A stretch of DNA of 64,000 nt from J027 sp965215855 (GTDB taxonomy: Bacteria; Chloroflexota; Anaerolineae; Aggregatilineales; J027), in NCBI GenBank assembly GCA_965215855.1, contig CBDCER010000003.1:186001-250000 (forward strand), written 5' to 3'. The notes beneath the pieces were generated by a model, which searched no databases, was not told the DNA's origin, and saw only the letters and a list, made by a program, of their open reading frames with translations. The first letter of the stretch is position 1, and each line of letters starts with the position of its first letter. The translations under genes were made by a program, and so were the position numbers. This document shows, piece after piece, positions 24,067 to 33,403 of this stretch.

Positions 24067-24885
24067 ATGGCAAAACTCCGTGTCAGTCTCGCGCAATTTG
24101 ATGTACAGAAGGGCAACCCACGCGCCAACTGGACTCGCGTTCAGCAACTGGTTGCCGAAGCCAACAACCAAGGAGCACATATCGTCGTACTGCCCGAATT
24201 GTGGGATATCGGCTATGCGCTCGATAAAGCCAAAGATCTCTCTAGTTCACTTAGTGGTGGGTTATTTTCGCAGGTTATGGCTCTCGCCAAACAGCATAAT
24301 ATTTTCATCCTAGGGTCGATGATTGAGAAGCGCGGTCTGGGCGTTTGCAATACCGCTGCTATCGTTTCACCGAACCGTGGTGTGGTGGGAGCTTATCGTA
24401 AACTGCACGTTTTTCCACTGATGGATGAGGATAAATGGATTACACCGGGTGAAGCCGCGCTGACCTTCGACCTACCGTGGGGCAAATCGGCTGTCGCCAT
24501 TTGCTATGATCTGCGCTTTCCTGAACTGTTCCGCCGCTATGCTGTCGAAGGGGCGATCATCACCTTCATGCCTGCCCAATGGCCGCATCCTCGACTGGAA
24601 CACTTCCGCACACTAGTTCGGGCACGGGCCATCGAAAACCAAATGTATGTGGTGGCAGTTAATCGTGTAGGTGGCGACGATTACGATCACAATACGGAAT
24701 CGTATGCGACCCAATTCGCTGGGCACTCCATGGTCATTGACCCCTGGGGGGAAACTGTAATTGAGCTAGGTGAAGGCGAAGGTGTTTATACCATTGATGT
24801 TGATCTGACGGCTGTTGAACAAATCCGTCACCAAATGCCGGTGCTGACAAATCGTCGTCCAGAACACTATTCCAGTCTTTACTGA
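24067..24885 (+). CDS. Carbon-nitrogen hydrolase (nitrilase superfamily, omega-amidase-like)
   Basis: A 272-residue single-domain enzyme with the full Glu-Lys-Cys triad: Glu44 in VLPELW, Lys112 in YRKLHVF and Cys146 in AICYDLRFPE. It hydrolyses a carbon-nitrogen bond, most likely of an amide. The sequence is close in layout to the Nit2/YafV type, which cleaves omega-amides of glutamine or asparagine keto acids and thereby repairs metabolite damage. GAGGAAA lies a few bases before ATG. It forms the end of a HAD, kinase-like and nitrilase run on the plus strand, and faces the amidase gene across a long inverted repeat. Confidence 0.88.
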   Translation: MAKLRVSLAQFDVQKGNPRANWTRVQQLVAEANNQGAHIVVLPELWDIGYALDKAKDLSSSLSGGLFSQVMALAKQHNIFILGSMIEKRGLGVCNTAAIVSPNRGVVGAYRKLHVFPLMDEDKWITPGEAALTFDLPWGKSAVAICYDLRFPELFRRYAVEGAIITFMPAQWPHPRLEHFRTLVRARAIENQMYVVAVNRVGGDDYDHNTESYATQFAGHSMVIDPWGETVIELGEGEGVYTIDVDLTAVEQIRHQMPVLTNRRPEHYSSLY

Positions 24886-24912
24886 TGGCGATGACAGAAA
24901 TGTTGTCTTGAA

Positions 24913-24950
24913 TTCCATATTCTCACTTCTTAGAGAGTGAGAATATGGAA
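24913..24950. terminator. Long inverted repeat between convergent genes
   Basis: A perfect 15-bp inverted repeat (TTCCATATTCTCACT at 24913-24927 and its complement at 24936-24950) with an 8-base loop lies between the nitrilase and amidase stops. It can fold on either transcript. No long T run follows, so termination may be weak or the hairpin may protect 3' ends. Only one copy was noticed in the window. Confidence 0.5.
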
Positions 24951-24982
24951 AACATAGGAAAACATCGGGTTTCAGCTGATCT

Positions 24983-26398
24983 TTATCTTGGAGCTATCGG
25001 CGTCAATACCCCAAGCCTGTCCTCAATTGCTTCTGCCGCATCCAGGCACAAATCCTCACGGAATCGATCACCAATCAGTTGCACACCTTGAGGCATCCCG
25101 TCTTTGACCTGAATGGGTAGCGCCACCGACGGCAAACCAAAGAAATTCACTACTGGCGTCAACCGCATTGAATCAGCCAGTACCCGCAGTGCATCACCAT
25201 CCCGCAAATCATCCCCAACCAGGAATGACTGAGTGGTCAACACCGGTCCAAGAATCAGCGGGTAATCGGCGAGAAATGCCGCCCAATCGTTCGCCAGCAA
25301 GTTTCGGCGGGCCAAGACTTGCAGATAATCACCAAACGAGGGCATTGGATCAAGGGCAAAAGAATTCTCCAAGAACAGCGCAGCATCATCAGAAACCAGC
25401 GGCTTGATGACAGGCAACGTCATCTTTCCTACTTCAACCGAGATTAGCTTCCTGAACAAACGCATCGCTTCAGTAATATGCGGTGGCTCGACAGCTTCCA
25501 CAATGTATCCGGCATCTTCTAGTGTTGCAGCAGCTTTTTGGACGGTTTCCGCTACTGTCGGATCAACACCCAGCCCTGCCGGATCAATCGTCATAGCTAC
25601 TTTTATGGGCATCGTTGGCGATGGGCCATGCAACGGTGCAGGCATCCAGAGAGCATCACGCGGGTCGTAAGCACTCATGTTTTCCAGTGCCAGCCGCAAA
25701 TCTCTGATACGACGAGCCATCGGGCCATGAACTGAGGATAATTGTGATGTCAGGGTACGCGGCGCACGTCCTTGTGGTGCATAGGCCGGGATACGGGGCA
25801 CACGCCCAGTTGTCGGGCGCAATCCAACAACACCGGTGCATAAAGCCGGTAGGCGTAACGATCCGGCATAATCATTGCCCATACCGAGCGCCGTCATGCC
25901 AGTTGCCAACGCCACACCATCCCCACCGCTTGAACCACCAGGTGTGCGCGAAGTATCCCAGGGGTTGATCGTTGCCCCATGTAAATCATTGTCGGTATGC
26001 CAGCGTAGACCAAAATCTGGCATATTGGTGCGGGCAATCGGAATTGCTCCGGCCTGTTTCAGTTGGGCAATGTGGGGAGCGTCTTCAGGTGAAATGGCAT
26101 CCTTAAATGCAACAATCCCGTGCGTCGTCGCCGAACCCATGAGGTCTATATTTTCCTTGACCGTCATCGGAACACCATGTAACGGCCCAATGTCATCTCC
26201 GGCTGCTATCGCCTGGTCGGCAGCATCGGCAGCCTGTAATGATCCTTCATCAAGTACAACTGTGACGGCATTGACCGCGCTGTTAACCTCGGCGATACGA
26301 TCTAGATGATCTTGAATTACCTCGCGCACGGAGGCTTGTTTGGTACGGATGGCGTGCGCCAGATCGGTTGCGCCCATTTCCCAGAGTCGTGTTGGCAA
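24983..26398 (-). CDS. Amidase (amidase-signature family)
   Basis: A 471-residue enzyme with the Ser-cisSer-Lys machinery: Lys81 in MTVKENID, the Gly/Ser loop GGSSGGD (~154-160) holding the cis-Ser, and nucleophile Ser180 in NDYAGSLRLPA (family norm: DxxGSxRxPA). It hydrolyses carboxylic amides. The length fits stand-alone amidases rather than GatA, and no gatB or gatC lies beside it. There is no signal peptide, so it is cytoplasmic. The next minus-strand gene upstream ends 30 bp away, which could allow co-transcription with the esterases. The substrate is unknown. Confidence 0.88.
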   Translation of the reverse strand: MPTRLWEMGATDLAHAIRTKQASVREVIQDHLDRIAEVNSAVNAVTVVLDEGSLQAADAADQAIAAGDDIGPLHGVPMTVKENIDLMGSATTHGIVAFKDAISPEDAPHIAQLKQAGAIPIARTNMPDFGLRWHTDNDLHGATINPWDTSRTPGGSSGGDGVALATGMTALGMGNDYAGSLRLPALCTGVVGLRPTTGRVPRIPAYAPQGRAPRTLTSQLSSVHGPMARRIRDLRLALENMSAYDPRDALWMPAPLHGPSPTMPIKVAMTIDPAGLGVDPTVAETVQKAAATLEDAGYIVEAVEPPHITEAMRLFRKLISVEVGKMTLPVIKPLVSDDAALFLENSFALDPMPSFGDYLQVLARRNLLANDWAAFLADYPLILGPVLTTQSFLVGDDLRDGDALRVLADSMRLTPVVNFFGLPSVALPIQVKDGMPQGVQLIGDRFREDLCLDAAEAIEDRLGVLTPIAPR

Positions 26399-26428
26399 TA
26401 GAATGTCTCCTGTAACATTAAAACGCGT

Positions 26429-27652
26429 TTAACTCGACGATGGTGTCTGTGAATCACACAGCGGATATGTCTCCAAGCCATCCATCCAATCTTCACTATA
26501 AAACGCTAGATAATCCGTTAGGTGAGCCGCCCAATACGCATCGCTGTGTGTGCCTCCGTCGGCCACAACAAACGTGAAGAGAATACCACTAGCTTCCAGA
26601 CGTGGCGGCATCAAGTCAATGTTGGTCTGCCAATAATCATCCTCACCGCGATCAATATACAAGCGTGGGCTGTCATCCGTCCATTCAAAGTTTTCGGCCA
26701 AATTGAGTGGGTTATTGGTTGGCGGTGCGTGTGTCAAATCAAAAACTGGGCTGTGCCCTCCAATGGCTACAAACAGTTCGGGATTCTTCAGGCCAATTTC
26801 ATACGCCCAAAAACCGCCACGCGAAATCCCACCAATGGCGCGGCCTTCGCCAGTTGTTTGCAAGCAAAACGCACGCTCGACCATCGGTATTACTTCGTTG
26901 CGAATGACATATTCATACGAACCATCGATATAGAAAATATTGAGGTTAGCGATTTCGCCGCCGTAAGGCATCACCAATGCTAGTGGCGGCAGTCGATTCA
27001 GACTCACTCCCAACGTCGCTGCTTCGTCCATACCCAGATCATCCCAGTGTGAATCGGTGCTGGCCGAACCGTGCATGAGGATGATATAGGGATAACGATG
27101 GTTGGTATATTCATGGCAGGGTGGCAAATAAACGCGATAGCGGAGGGTCTCGTTGGCAACAGAACTATACCATTCGGTGGTAACTATCTCACCGACTAGT
27201 GTCTCACATCCTCCGGGCAAGATATTCTCAGCCAATGTAAGCTGATACAGTCCGCCAGTCCCATTGTTGATAACCCGTGCCGAATACAGACCATCCGTAG
27301 GCAAGACAATGCCGGGCAATATTGCATCCAAACCAGGGCCGCTGTCATCATCACTGGCAATCAATGTACTATCAGGACTATAGAGTTCCAGTGCCGGGTC
27401 AATATCACTGAGATGGCTACGCTCAACAGCGATAGTGATACGTTGTCCGGCCTGTCCCAAGAATGTCCAGGTATCTGTTTCACCCAAGTCCAAATCGCCG
27501 ATGATAGACTCGCCAATTCCAATCGTGCCGCCCCCATCGACAGGTGGAGCTGCTTGTGCCAACAATGTCAACACAAACAGGCACACGATCACAAACGCGA
27601 TGGATTTAAAAACACGTGGGTAAATCGGCGCGATCAATCGGCCAGGATTCAC
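26429..27652 (-). CDS. Secreted esterase with PPC-like N-terminal domain
   Basis: 407 residues from GTG 27652, chosen because GGAG lies seven bases upstream and the product then has a normal signal peptide (basic start, hydrophobic FVIVCLFVLTLLAQAA). The frame also runs further upstream inside the preceding gene, which overlaps by 47 bp. Mature residues ~40-140 resemble a bacterial pre-peptidase C-terminal (PPC) beta domain (GDLDLGETDTWTF...LYSPDSTLIASDDDSG). Residues ~165-400 form an esterase-D/feruloyl-esterase-like alpha/beta hydrolase with ILMHGS, nucleophile motif GGISRGG, an Asp in DRGEDDYW and His in DGGTHSDAYW. It probably acts outside the cell on esters. It is a paralogue of the next upstream gene. 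Confidence 0.75.
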   Translation of the reverse strand: MNPGRLIAPIYPRVFKSIAFVIVCLFVLTLLAQAAPPVDGGGTIGIGESIIGDLDLGETDTWTFLGQAGQRITIAVERSHLSDIDPALELYSPDSTLIASDDDSGPGLDAILPGIVLPTDGLYSARVINNGTGGLYQLTLAENILPGGCETLVGEIVTTEWYSSVANETLRYRVYLPPCHEYTNHRYPYIILMHGSASTDSHWDDLGMDEAATLGVSLNRLPPLALVMPYGGEIANLNIFYIDGSYEYVIRNEVIPMVERAFCLQTTGEGRAIGGISRGGFWAYEIGLKNPELFVAIGGHSPVFDLTHAPPTNNPLNLAENFEWTDDSPRLYIDRGEDDYWQTNIDLMPPRLEASGILFTFVVADGGTHSDAYWAAHLTDYLAFYSEDWMDGLETYPLCDSQTPSSS

Positions 27653-28625
27653 TATAGAACTCCAGATAGTCGCGGGCTTTCGATGCCCAATAGTCATTAT
27701 CATGGCCGCCAGTCGCGCTGACCTCATAGGTGACATCTACGTTATTCTCGCGAAGAAGATTAGCAAGACGCCCAGTGTTGGTAGCGCCGCTGTCACTACG
27801 CGCATGATCCAGATAGACACGTAGGCCCATTCCAGGACGAATAATGGTCGCTAGGTTCAGCGGATTATGACTGGGTGGTGCATTATCATCCACGAAAAAT
27901 GGACTGTGCCCGCCCACTGCTGCAAATAAATCAGGATGACGGAGGGTGATACTGAATGCCCAAAATCCGCCACGCGAAATACCGCCAATGGCACGGCCTT
28001 CGGGCGCAGTCCACAAACAATAGGTGTTTTCGAGTTCGGGAATCAACTCGTATAGAATGATGTCTTCAAACGATTCACCATCCTCGAAAACGTTGAGTTC
28101 CTGGGGTTGCCCACCCTCCACCATAATCAACACCATCGGGGCGATAGTACCTACCGCATCTGCATCATCCATAATGGTGTGAATGCCTATCTCATCCGTC
28201 CACTGCGTATAATCAAAGCTAGAGCCGTGCAGCAAAATTACATATGGATACCGCCAAAACGACAGGTAGTAGCATGGGGGGAAATAGAGCCGGTAGTCGA
28301 TCAATTCGTCAGTGATCTCGCTGCGGAAGGCACTATCGACCAAACGCCCTTCGGTCTCATCACAGGATGGCACGGTGGGCGTTAATGTTGGACCTGGAAT
28401 GGGGGTGTCAGTAGGAACAAAGCGGGTAGGCAGCGGCGTCGCCAGCACTGGCGAGGGAGACAATGGCGCTGGCGATGGGGTGTTGGTGATGACAATAACC
28501 GCCTGACCATTGACCGCCTGACTATTGGGTTCAGGGGCCAGCGGTTCACAGGCGACTATGACTGATGCCACAGCCACCACCATCAACACCACGAGTGCAA
28601 ATTTGCGACGGATCAACACCAACAA
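27606..28625 (-). CDS. Lipoprotein esterase, paralogue of its neighbour
   Basis: 339 residues. The start has a lipoprotein signal (hydrophobic run ending VASVIVAC), then a Pro/Thr-rich spacer (~35-85), then an esterase-D-like alpha/beta hydrolase. It shares motifs with the downstream gene: ILLHGSSFDY, GRAIGGISRGGFWAF with the nucleophile Ser, GGHSPFFVDD, DHARSDSG and TGGHDNDYW. The catalytic domains are clearly related while the N-terminal parts differ (lipid anchor and spacer here, PPC-like domain there). This suggests tandem duplication followed by domain change. It is expected to be anchored on the outside of the membrane. The BON gene stops just upstream (4 bp). Confidence 0.78.
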   Translation of the reverse strand: MLVLIRRKFALVVLMVVAVASVIVACEPLAPEPNSQAVNGQAVIVITNTPSPAPLSPSPVLATPLPTRFVPTDTPIPGPTLTPTVPSCDETEGRLVDSAFRSEITDELIDYRLYFPPCYYLSFWRYPYVILLHGSSFDYTQWTDEIGIHTIMDDADAVGTIAPMVLIMVEGGQPQELNVFEDGESFEDIILYELIPELENTYCLWTAPEGRAIGGISRGGFWAFSITLRHPDLFAAVGGHSPFFVDDNAPPSHNPLNLATIIRPGMGLRVYLDHARSDSGATNTGRLANLLRENNVDVTYEVSATGGHDNDYWASKARDYLEFYSESWPIDRADLPTCF

Positions 28626-28629
28626 TCTC

Positions 28630-29046
28630 TTATGCCCAGGTTGTCATCACGTCACGGACGCCCGCGACTTCGGCCACGCGACCTTTGGCGTCTTCTGCAC
28701 TTATATCTTCTGGCAGACGGCCCGACAGGATAACTTGTCCATGATTGATCCGCACGCGCACACCACTCGGCAGCAATTTGCCCAAATCGAAGCGCATGGT
28801 TTCATCATCGTACAATGCCGAGTCATCAACCGCGACCACACCAGGTAAATCCGGTATATTATCGGTCAAGATACGCCGAGCAGAATGTGATGCAATGTTT
28901 CCCACGATTGTAACGACGCCACTCTGCACATTAAATCGAAAGTGATTGCGTGACGTAATCAAAGGTTTATGGCTTCTGACCAATTGGTGCAAACTTTCTA
29001 AAATATCTTCATCGGTGATTAGGATATAGGTTGTTTCTTCGGTCAT
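28630..29046 (-). CDS. BON-domain protein
   Basis: A 138-residue protein with two BON-like modules. The first (~10-75) has FNVQSGVVTIVGNI and an IPDLPGVVAVDDS strand; the second (~78-138) has VRVRINHGQVILSGRLPEDI and VAEVAGVRDVMTTW. BON domains are small phospholipid- or surface-binding folds found in osmotic-stress and secretin-linked proteins. There is no signal peptide or membrane helix, so it would be cytoplasmic or attached to the inner face of the membrane. It is first in a possible three-gene minus-strand run with the two esterases. Its specific role is unknown. Confidence 0.7.
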   Translation of the reverse strand: MTEETTYILITDEDILESLHQLVRSHKPLITSRNHFRFNVQSGVVTIVGNIASHSARRILTDNIPDLPGVVAVDDSALYDDETMRFDLGKLLPSGVRVRINHGQVILSGRLPEDISAEDAKGRVAEVAGVRDVMTTWA

Positions 29047-29207
29047 CAGGTGTATTCCTCAATAATTGTTGCCACCAGCGAGTGACATGACCACCACGCC
29101 CAGGCAAATAATGTCTCGTTTAACTATAGCCCATTTTGAACCGAATCGCGGGATTCTGCCAGGGGATTTTTGTTGCTGGTGGCATTCAGCAACACCCTAC
29201 ACATAAT

Positions 29208-29236
29208 TTGCGTCAGGAATAGAACAGGCGTATAAT
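29208..29236 (+). promoter_or_regulatory. Promoter of dnaG-rpoD
   Basis: TTGCGT (29208-29213), a 17-base spacer and TATAAT (29231-29236). A hairpin-forming repeat TGTTGCTG/CAGCAACA (29171-29194) lies just upstream and could be a protein-binding site. Confidence 0.7.
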
Positions 29237-29281
29237 GCCCTCGAAGTTCGTGCCCACACAGTGTTTTCCCGGTACGGTCAA

Positions 29282-31312
29282 ATGTCGGTAGTGGATGAGA
29301 TCAAAACACGTCTCGATATCGTGGATATCGTGTCCAGTTATATACCCCTCAAAAAAGCCGGACGCACATTTAAGGCAAATTGCCCATTCCACACCGAGAA
29401 AACGCCGTCGTTTGTGGTGTTTCCCGAAGGACAAAACTGGCGCTGCTTTGGGGCCTGCAACGAGGGCGGCGATGTCTTCTCATTTGTAATGAAAATGGAA
29501 GGCTGGGATTTTCGCGAAGCTTTGCAGGTGTTGGCACACCGAGCTGGGGTTGAGTTGCGCCAACAAACTCAGGAAGACAAACTGCGGCAGAGTGCTGAAG
29601 AGCGCCTGCGACAGATGTTGGATGGGGCCGCCCGTTTATACATGGATACACTGTTGACCGTTCCCGAAGCGGAGGCTGTGCGTGAATATGTAGCTTACCA
29701 GCGTGGTTTGAATGAAGATACCGTCCGTCGCTTTCAGATTGGTTACGCGCCCGATTCCTGGGACTTTGCAGTGAATCATTTTCGAGGCCGAGGCTATCAG
29801 ATTGATGAAATTATTGCGGCAGGGTTGGCTATCCGCAACGAACAAGGGCGTATTTACGACCGCTTTCGTCATCGGATGATGGTTCCGATTCGGGATGGAC
29901 GAGGCCATACACTCGGTTTTGGAGCGCGTGCGCTGGAAGATGGGCAGGAACCGAAATACTTGAACTCGCCACAAGGTGAGTTGTTCGATAAGAGTCGGCT
30001 GTTGTATGGCTTCGACCTGGCCCGCCGCAGTATCCGCGAGACGGAAACAGTGGTGGTGACCGAAGGTTATATGGATGTGATTCAGGCGCACCAGAACGGC
30101 TTTGAGAATGTGGTGGCTCAAATGGGCACGGCGTTGACTGAAACGCAAATACGCCAACTGGCAAAATACGCGAATCGCGTGATCCTGGCGTTAGATACCG
30201 ACGTTGCTGGAACACAGGCCACCATGCGTGGCTTGGAGATGGTACGCGAAAGTTTGGCTGAAGGTGGAAACCAGGTACGAGCGGTATTCGATGCGCGGGG
30301 CATGATGCGCTTTGCGGGAACATTATCGCTGGACGTGCGGGTATTACGTTTGCCAGCAGGTAAAGATCCCGACGAATTTATCCGTGCTACACCTGACCAA
30401 TGGGAAACGGTAGTAGAAAACGCGCAATCGCTTGTCGATTACGTGATCGAAACCGGCACTCGTGACCTGCCCCCGAATGCAACCATTCAAGAGCGGGAGC
30501 GCATAGCACGAACCTTGTTGCCGCTGTTGACGGTGACCGAGAGTAATTTGCTGACACATCGTAACATCCAACTGTTAGCACGGCGGCTGCGAATTCCCGA
30601 ACGTGATCTAGTCCACCTGGCGAGTTCGAACAAACCGGCGCGGCGTGTGCCACGTGCCCAACCGCGCAATGGAAAAGCAGCCAATCGTCAACAACCCGCC
30701 GCTGCTCCTCCCAAACCACTGGGGATACGGCAAAACGGATCGGCGGTACAACGTTACTGTTTGTCGTCGTTATTAGCACAACCTGATTGGGTATTTGTGG
30801 CAAATCGGCGTTTGCGAGAATTAGCTAACCAGGCCAATATTGTGGCCCCATTGTTATCGTCGTTAGAACGTCAGGATTTTATTGGCGAAGATTATCGTGT
30901 ATTGTTTGAATTGATTGAGACAGCGAGTTATGCTGGAGAGGAGCCGCTGGGATATATTCAACAGCAAGCACCACACGAAATCGTTGTACTAGCTGAAGCG
31001 ATTGTGGGCGAAGGGCGTTTGGAAGCCGTGCGCCAATTAGTATCACAACCTGAACTAGACAGTATCATTCGTGAGTATAATCGTTACGATGATGAGGCAG
31101 AACGCACCCAATACGCTTTTTTAATCTCGGTGTTAAAATTGCGATTAGAACGACTAAAACGGGAGCGCAACGAGCGTTATTTTGTCACCCAATTGCACGA
31201 CGAAAACCAAGATGACGAAATGATGCCCGACGATCATGTTCATATTCGTATGTATGTTCACGCCCAACGCCTTTTGGAGCAGGCGTTGCAAGACCTGGCA
31301 CGTCGCCGTTAG
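29282..31312 (+). CDS. dnaG: DNA primase
   Basis: 676 residues from ATG 29282 (MSVVDEIKTRLDIVDIV, the usual primase start); a GTG at 29261 would add seven residues. The CHC2 zinc finger is Cys34-x2-His37...Cys55-x3-Cys59 (CPFH and CFGAC), then the catalytic core with ERRRYG-type equivalents and a TOPRIM domain showing VVVTEGYMDV (~265) and ALDTDVAGTQ. The C-terminal part (~440-676) is helical and would bind helicase DnaB; a Pro/Arg/Asn-rich hinge sits near 450-480. The enzyme makes RNA primers for replication. It heads the classic dnaG-rpoD operon; the sigma gene follows after 40 bp. Confidence 0.96.
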   Translation: MSVVDEIKTRLDIVDIVSSYIPLKKAGRTFKANCPFHTEKTPSFVVFPEGQNWRCFGACNEGGDVFSFVMKMEGWDFREALQVLAHRAGVELRQQTQEDKLRQSAEERLRQMLDGAARLYMDTLLTVPEAEAVREYVAYQRGLNEDTVRRFQIGYAPDSWDFAVNHFRGRGYQIDEIIAAGLAIRNEQGRIYDRFRHRMMVPIRDGRGHTLGFGARALEDGQEPKYLNSPQGELFDKSRLLYGFDLARRSIRETETVVVTEGYMDVIQAHQNGFENVVAQMGTALTETQIRQLAKYANRVILALDTDVAGTQATMRGLEMVRESLAEGGNQVRAVFDARGMMRFAGTLSLDVRVLRLPAGKDPDEFIRATPDQWETVVENAQSLVDYVIETGTRDLPPNATIQERERIARTLLPLLTVTESNLLTHRNIQLLARRLRIPERDLVHLASSNKPARRVPRAQPRNGKAANRQQPAAAPPKPLGIRQNGSAVQRYCLSSLLAQPDWVFVANRRLRELANQANIVAPLLSSLERQDFIGEDYRVLFELIETASYAGEEPLGYIQQQAPHEIVVLAEAIVGEGRLEAVRQLVSQPELDSIIREYNRYDDEAERTQYAFLISVLKLRLERLKRERNERYFVTQLHDENQDDEMMPDDHVHIRMYVHAQRLLEQALQDLARRR

Positions 31313-31352
31313 TTAACGAATGAATCTTTAGGGTAGGTAAACACAAAAACCA

Positions 31353-33122
31353 ATGGCTGAACAACCTGTTTCATCCCAAAACCAGGATACCTTGCTGAAA
31401 AAGGGACAGCGTAACAAGTACCTGACCGAGGCTGAGATCAGGACTGTGTTTGGCGATATGGATCGTGCCGAAACATTCCTGGAACAGCTTAATACAATGG
31501 GGGTTACTGTAATTCCAGACGAAGAAGAGATTGCACCCGACGACCTGGAAACCAGTTTAGAGGTTGACGAGGACTCAGACTCGGATGACGAAGACCTCGA
31601 GGATAGTGATACCACCCGCAATTTGCAAGAAACCTTATCCGAACTGGGAATTGCCGATAGATTGGATGCTAGTATCAATAACGACGATGGGAATTCGGAC
31701 ACCAACAATGAAGAAACTGCCGATAGTGTTGTTGCCCTGGCTGATGATCCCGTTCGGATGTATCTGAAAGAAATCGGTCAAGTCGAATTATTGGACTCTG
31801 ATCGAGAAACATGGTTATCGGTGCAAATTGCGGCGGTGACTTTCCTGAACCACCTGGTCGAGGAACTGGCAGACGAAGCCGAGAAAGCCCAGACTGAACC
31901 TGGCGCTGTTTTGGTGGCATTGTATCGACACGCGACCGAATACTGGCAGGATGTCGAGGAGCGTGTGATACCGTTTGACCTAGCCTCTCCAGATTTCGAG
32001 TTGCTCGGCGCTGAAGCCATGAATTTGCGCGAAACATGGGACGAAGAAGTTCCCTCGTATATGCGAGTTTATTTGCTGCAAGGCGCTTGGGGGCGGGACG
32101 AAGACTGGAACGTAGTGGCCCGCAGCCTGTTCGAGGTATTTCATGCCTTCTATCTGTTGCCGCAGACCGTGCAACAGCGCGTCCTGAAGACCTATCGGCA
32201 AACCGGCCAACTGCCAGACATCGATACTTTTGCCGATTGGATTCTCAATGATCTGGAGTATCTGACAGATCGTGCTGGCGAAGAATTTACCAGTGGGATG
32301 TTCCGAGGCAACCAAGCCGCGGAGATTCTGACCCGTGCCAATTTACGGTTGGTGGTCAGCATGGCAAAACGCTACATTGGTCGGGGGATCAACTTCCTGG
32401 ACTTGATTCAAGAAGGCAATATTGGCCTCTTGCGAGCTGTGGAAAAATTCGATCACACCAAAGGCTATAAATTTAGCACCTATGCAACCTGGTGGATTCG
32501 ACAAGCCATCAGCCGCGCCATTGCCGACCAAGCCCGCACGATCCGCATTCCAGTACATATGGTCGAGACGATCAACCGCCTGATGCGAATTCAGCGCAAC
32601 CTGATTCAAGAATTAGGGACTGAACCTTCGATGGAACAATTGGCCCTAGAAGTTGGCTTCTTGTCTGTTGACGAAACGAAAGCTGTTCAAGAGGCGATGG
32701 AATCGGGTGAAAAACTAGATCCAGCTCTCAAACGCAAATTGCAGCGTGCCTCCAGTAAAGTGCGGCGCATTCTGCGGATTTCTCAGGAGCCAATGTCATT
32801 GGAAATGCCTGTGGGCCAGGAGGATTCTAGCCTGCTGGGTGATTTCATCGAGGATGACAAGATGATGAGTCCAGTGGAGGCGGCTGCCCGGCAGCTTTTG
32901 AAAGAGCAATTGCGTGGGGCACTGGGTATTTTGAACGACCGCGAGCGTGAGGTACTGGAATTGCGCTTTGGCCTGAAAGATGGCCGTGAACACACGCTGG
33001 AAGAAGTCGGCCAGCATTTTGGCGTCACTCGCGAGCGCATTCGTCAGATTGAGGCCAAAGCCTTGCGAAAATTGCGCCATCCTAACCGAAGTCGCCCATT
33101 ACGCGACTATCTGGAACTATGA
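31353..33122 (+). CDS. rpoD: Primary sigma factor of RNA polymerase
   Basis: 589 residues. An acidic Asp/Glu/Ser-rich N-terminal region (~60-95) resembles region 1.1. ADDPVRMYLKEIGQVELL marks region 1.2. A long non-conserved insert (~160-300) follows before region 2 (NLRLVVSMAKRY, DLIQEGNIGLLRAVEKFD, FSTYATWWIRQAI, the -10 recognition part). Region 3 is PVHMVETINRL. Region 4 (REREVLELRFGL, TLEEVGQHFGVTRERIRQIEAKALRKLRHP) reads the -35 box. This is a full housekeeping sigma, in keeping with the TTGACA/TATAAT-like promoters across the window. The stop overlaps the next ATG. Confidence 0.96.
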   Translation: MAEQPVSSQNQDTLLKKGQRNKYLTEAEIRTVFGDMDRAETFLEQLNTMGVTVIPDEEEIAPDDLETSLEVDEDSDSDDEDLEDSDTTRNLQETLSELGIADRLDASINNDDGNSDTNNEETADSVVALADDPVRMYLKEIGQVELLDSDRETWLSVQIAAVTFLNHLVEELADEAEKAQTEPGAVLVALYRHATEYWQDVEERVIPFDLASPDFELLGAEAMNLRETWDEEVPSYMRVYLLQGAWGRDEDWNVVARSLFEVFHAFYLLPQTVQQRVLKTYRQTGQLPDIDTFADWILNDLEYLTDRAGEEFTSGMFRGNQAAEILTRANLRLVVSMAKRYIGRGINFLDLIQEGNIGLLRAVEKFDHTKGYKFSTYATWWIRQAISRAIADQARTIRIPVHMVETINRLMRIQRNLIQELGTEPSMEQLALEVGFLSVDETKAVQEAMESGEKLDPALKRKLQRASSKVRRILRISQEPMSLEMPVGQEDSSLLGDFIEDDKMMSPVEAAARQLLKEQLRGALGILNDREREVLELRFGLKDGREHTLEEVGQHFGVTRERIRQIEAKALRKLRHPNRSRPLRDYLEL

Positions 33123-33403
33123 TCGACCGACGTTATTCGCGCCGCCGTCCACCTTTAAAACGCCGCAATTCACTAGATCATCTGGGTCTGGCCGAGGTCG
33201 GTCTAGGGACGGGGGCGCAACTCTTCATATTTGGCATTGCCCTCTTTCCGTTGGTCGGTATCGTGCTTGGATCATACTATGCCTCACAAGATCACTATGC
33301 CACGCGCTCTTTTGGACGGCTGGTGTTAGCGTTTGCTGCCATTTTGCAATTTCTATATTTCTGTATTTTGTGCCCAACGCTGTTCTATCTGGTATTGACA
33401 TGA
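33119..33403 (+). CDS. Small two-helix membrane protein
   Basis: 94 residues, start overlapping the rpoD stop by four bases (ATGA) and end overlapping the next gene by four bases, so translation is tightly coupled. The first 30 residues are very basic (RRYSRRRPPLKRR). Two membrane helices lie at ~33-52 and ~67-92. I do not recognise a family. Overlaps on both sides make it likely to be a real gene. Confidence 0.6.
   Translation: MIDRRYSRRRPPLKRRNSLDHLGLAEVGLGTGAQLFIFGIALFPLVGIVLGSYYASQDHYATRSFGRLVLAFAAILQFLYFCILCPTLFYLVLT

Noticed and set aside
29171..29194. TGTTGCTG/CAGCAACA hairpin as a terminator between the BON gene and dnaG
   Set aside because: It lies upstream of both divergent genes, so there is no transcript for it to end, and no T run follows on either strand.
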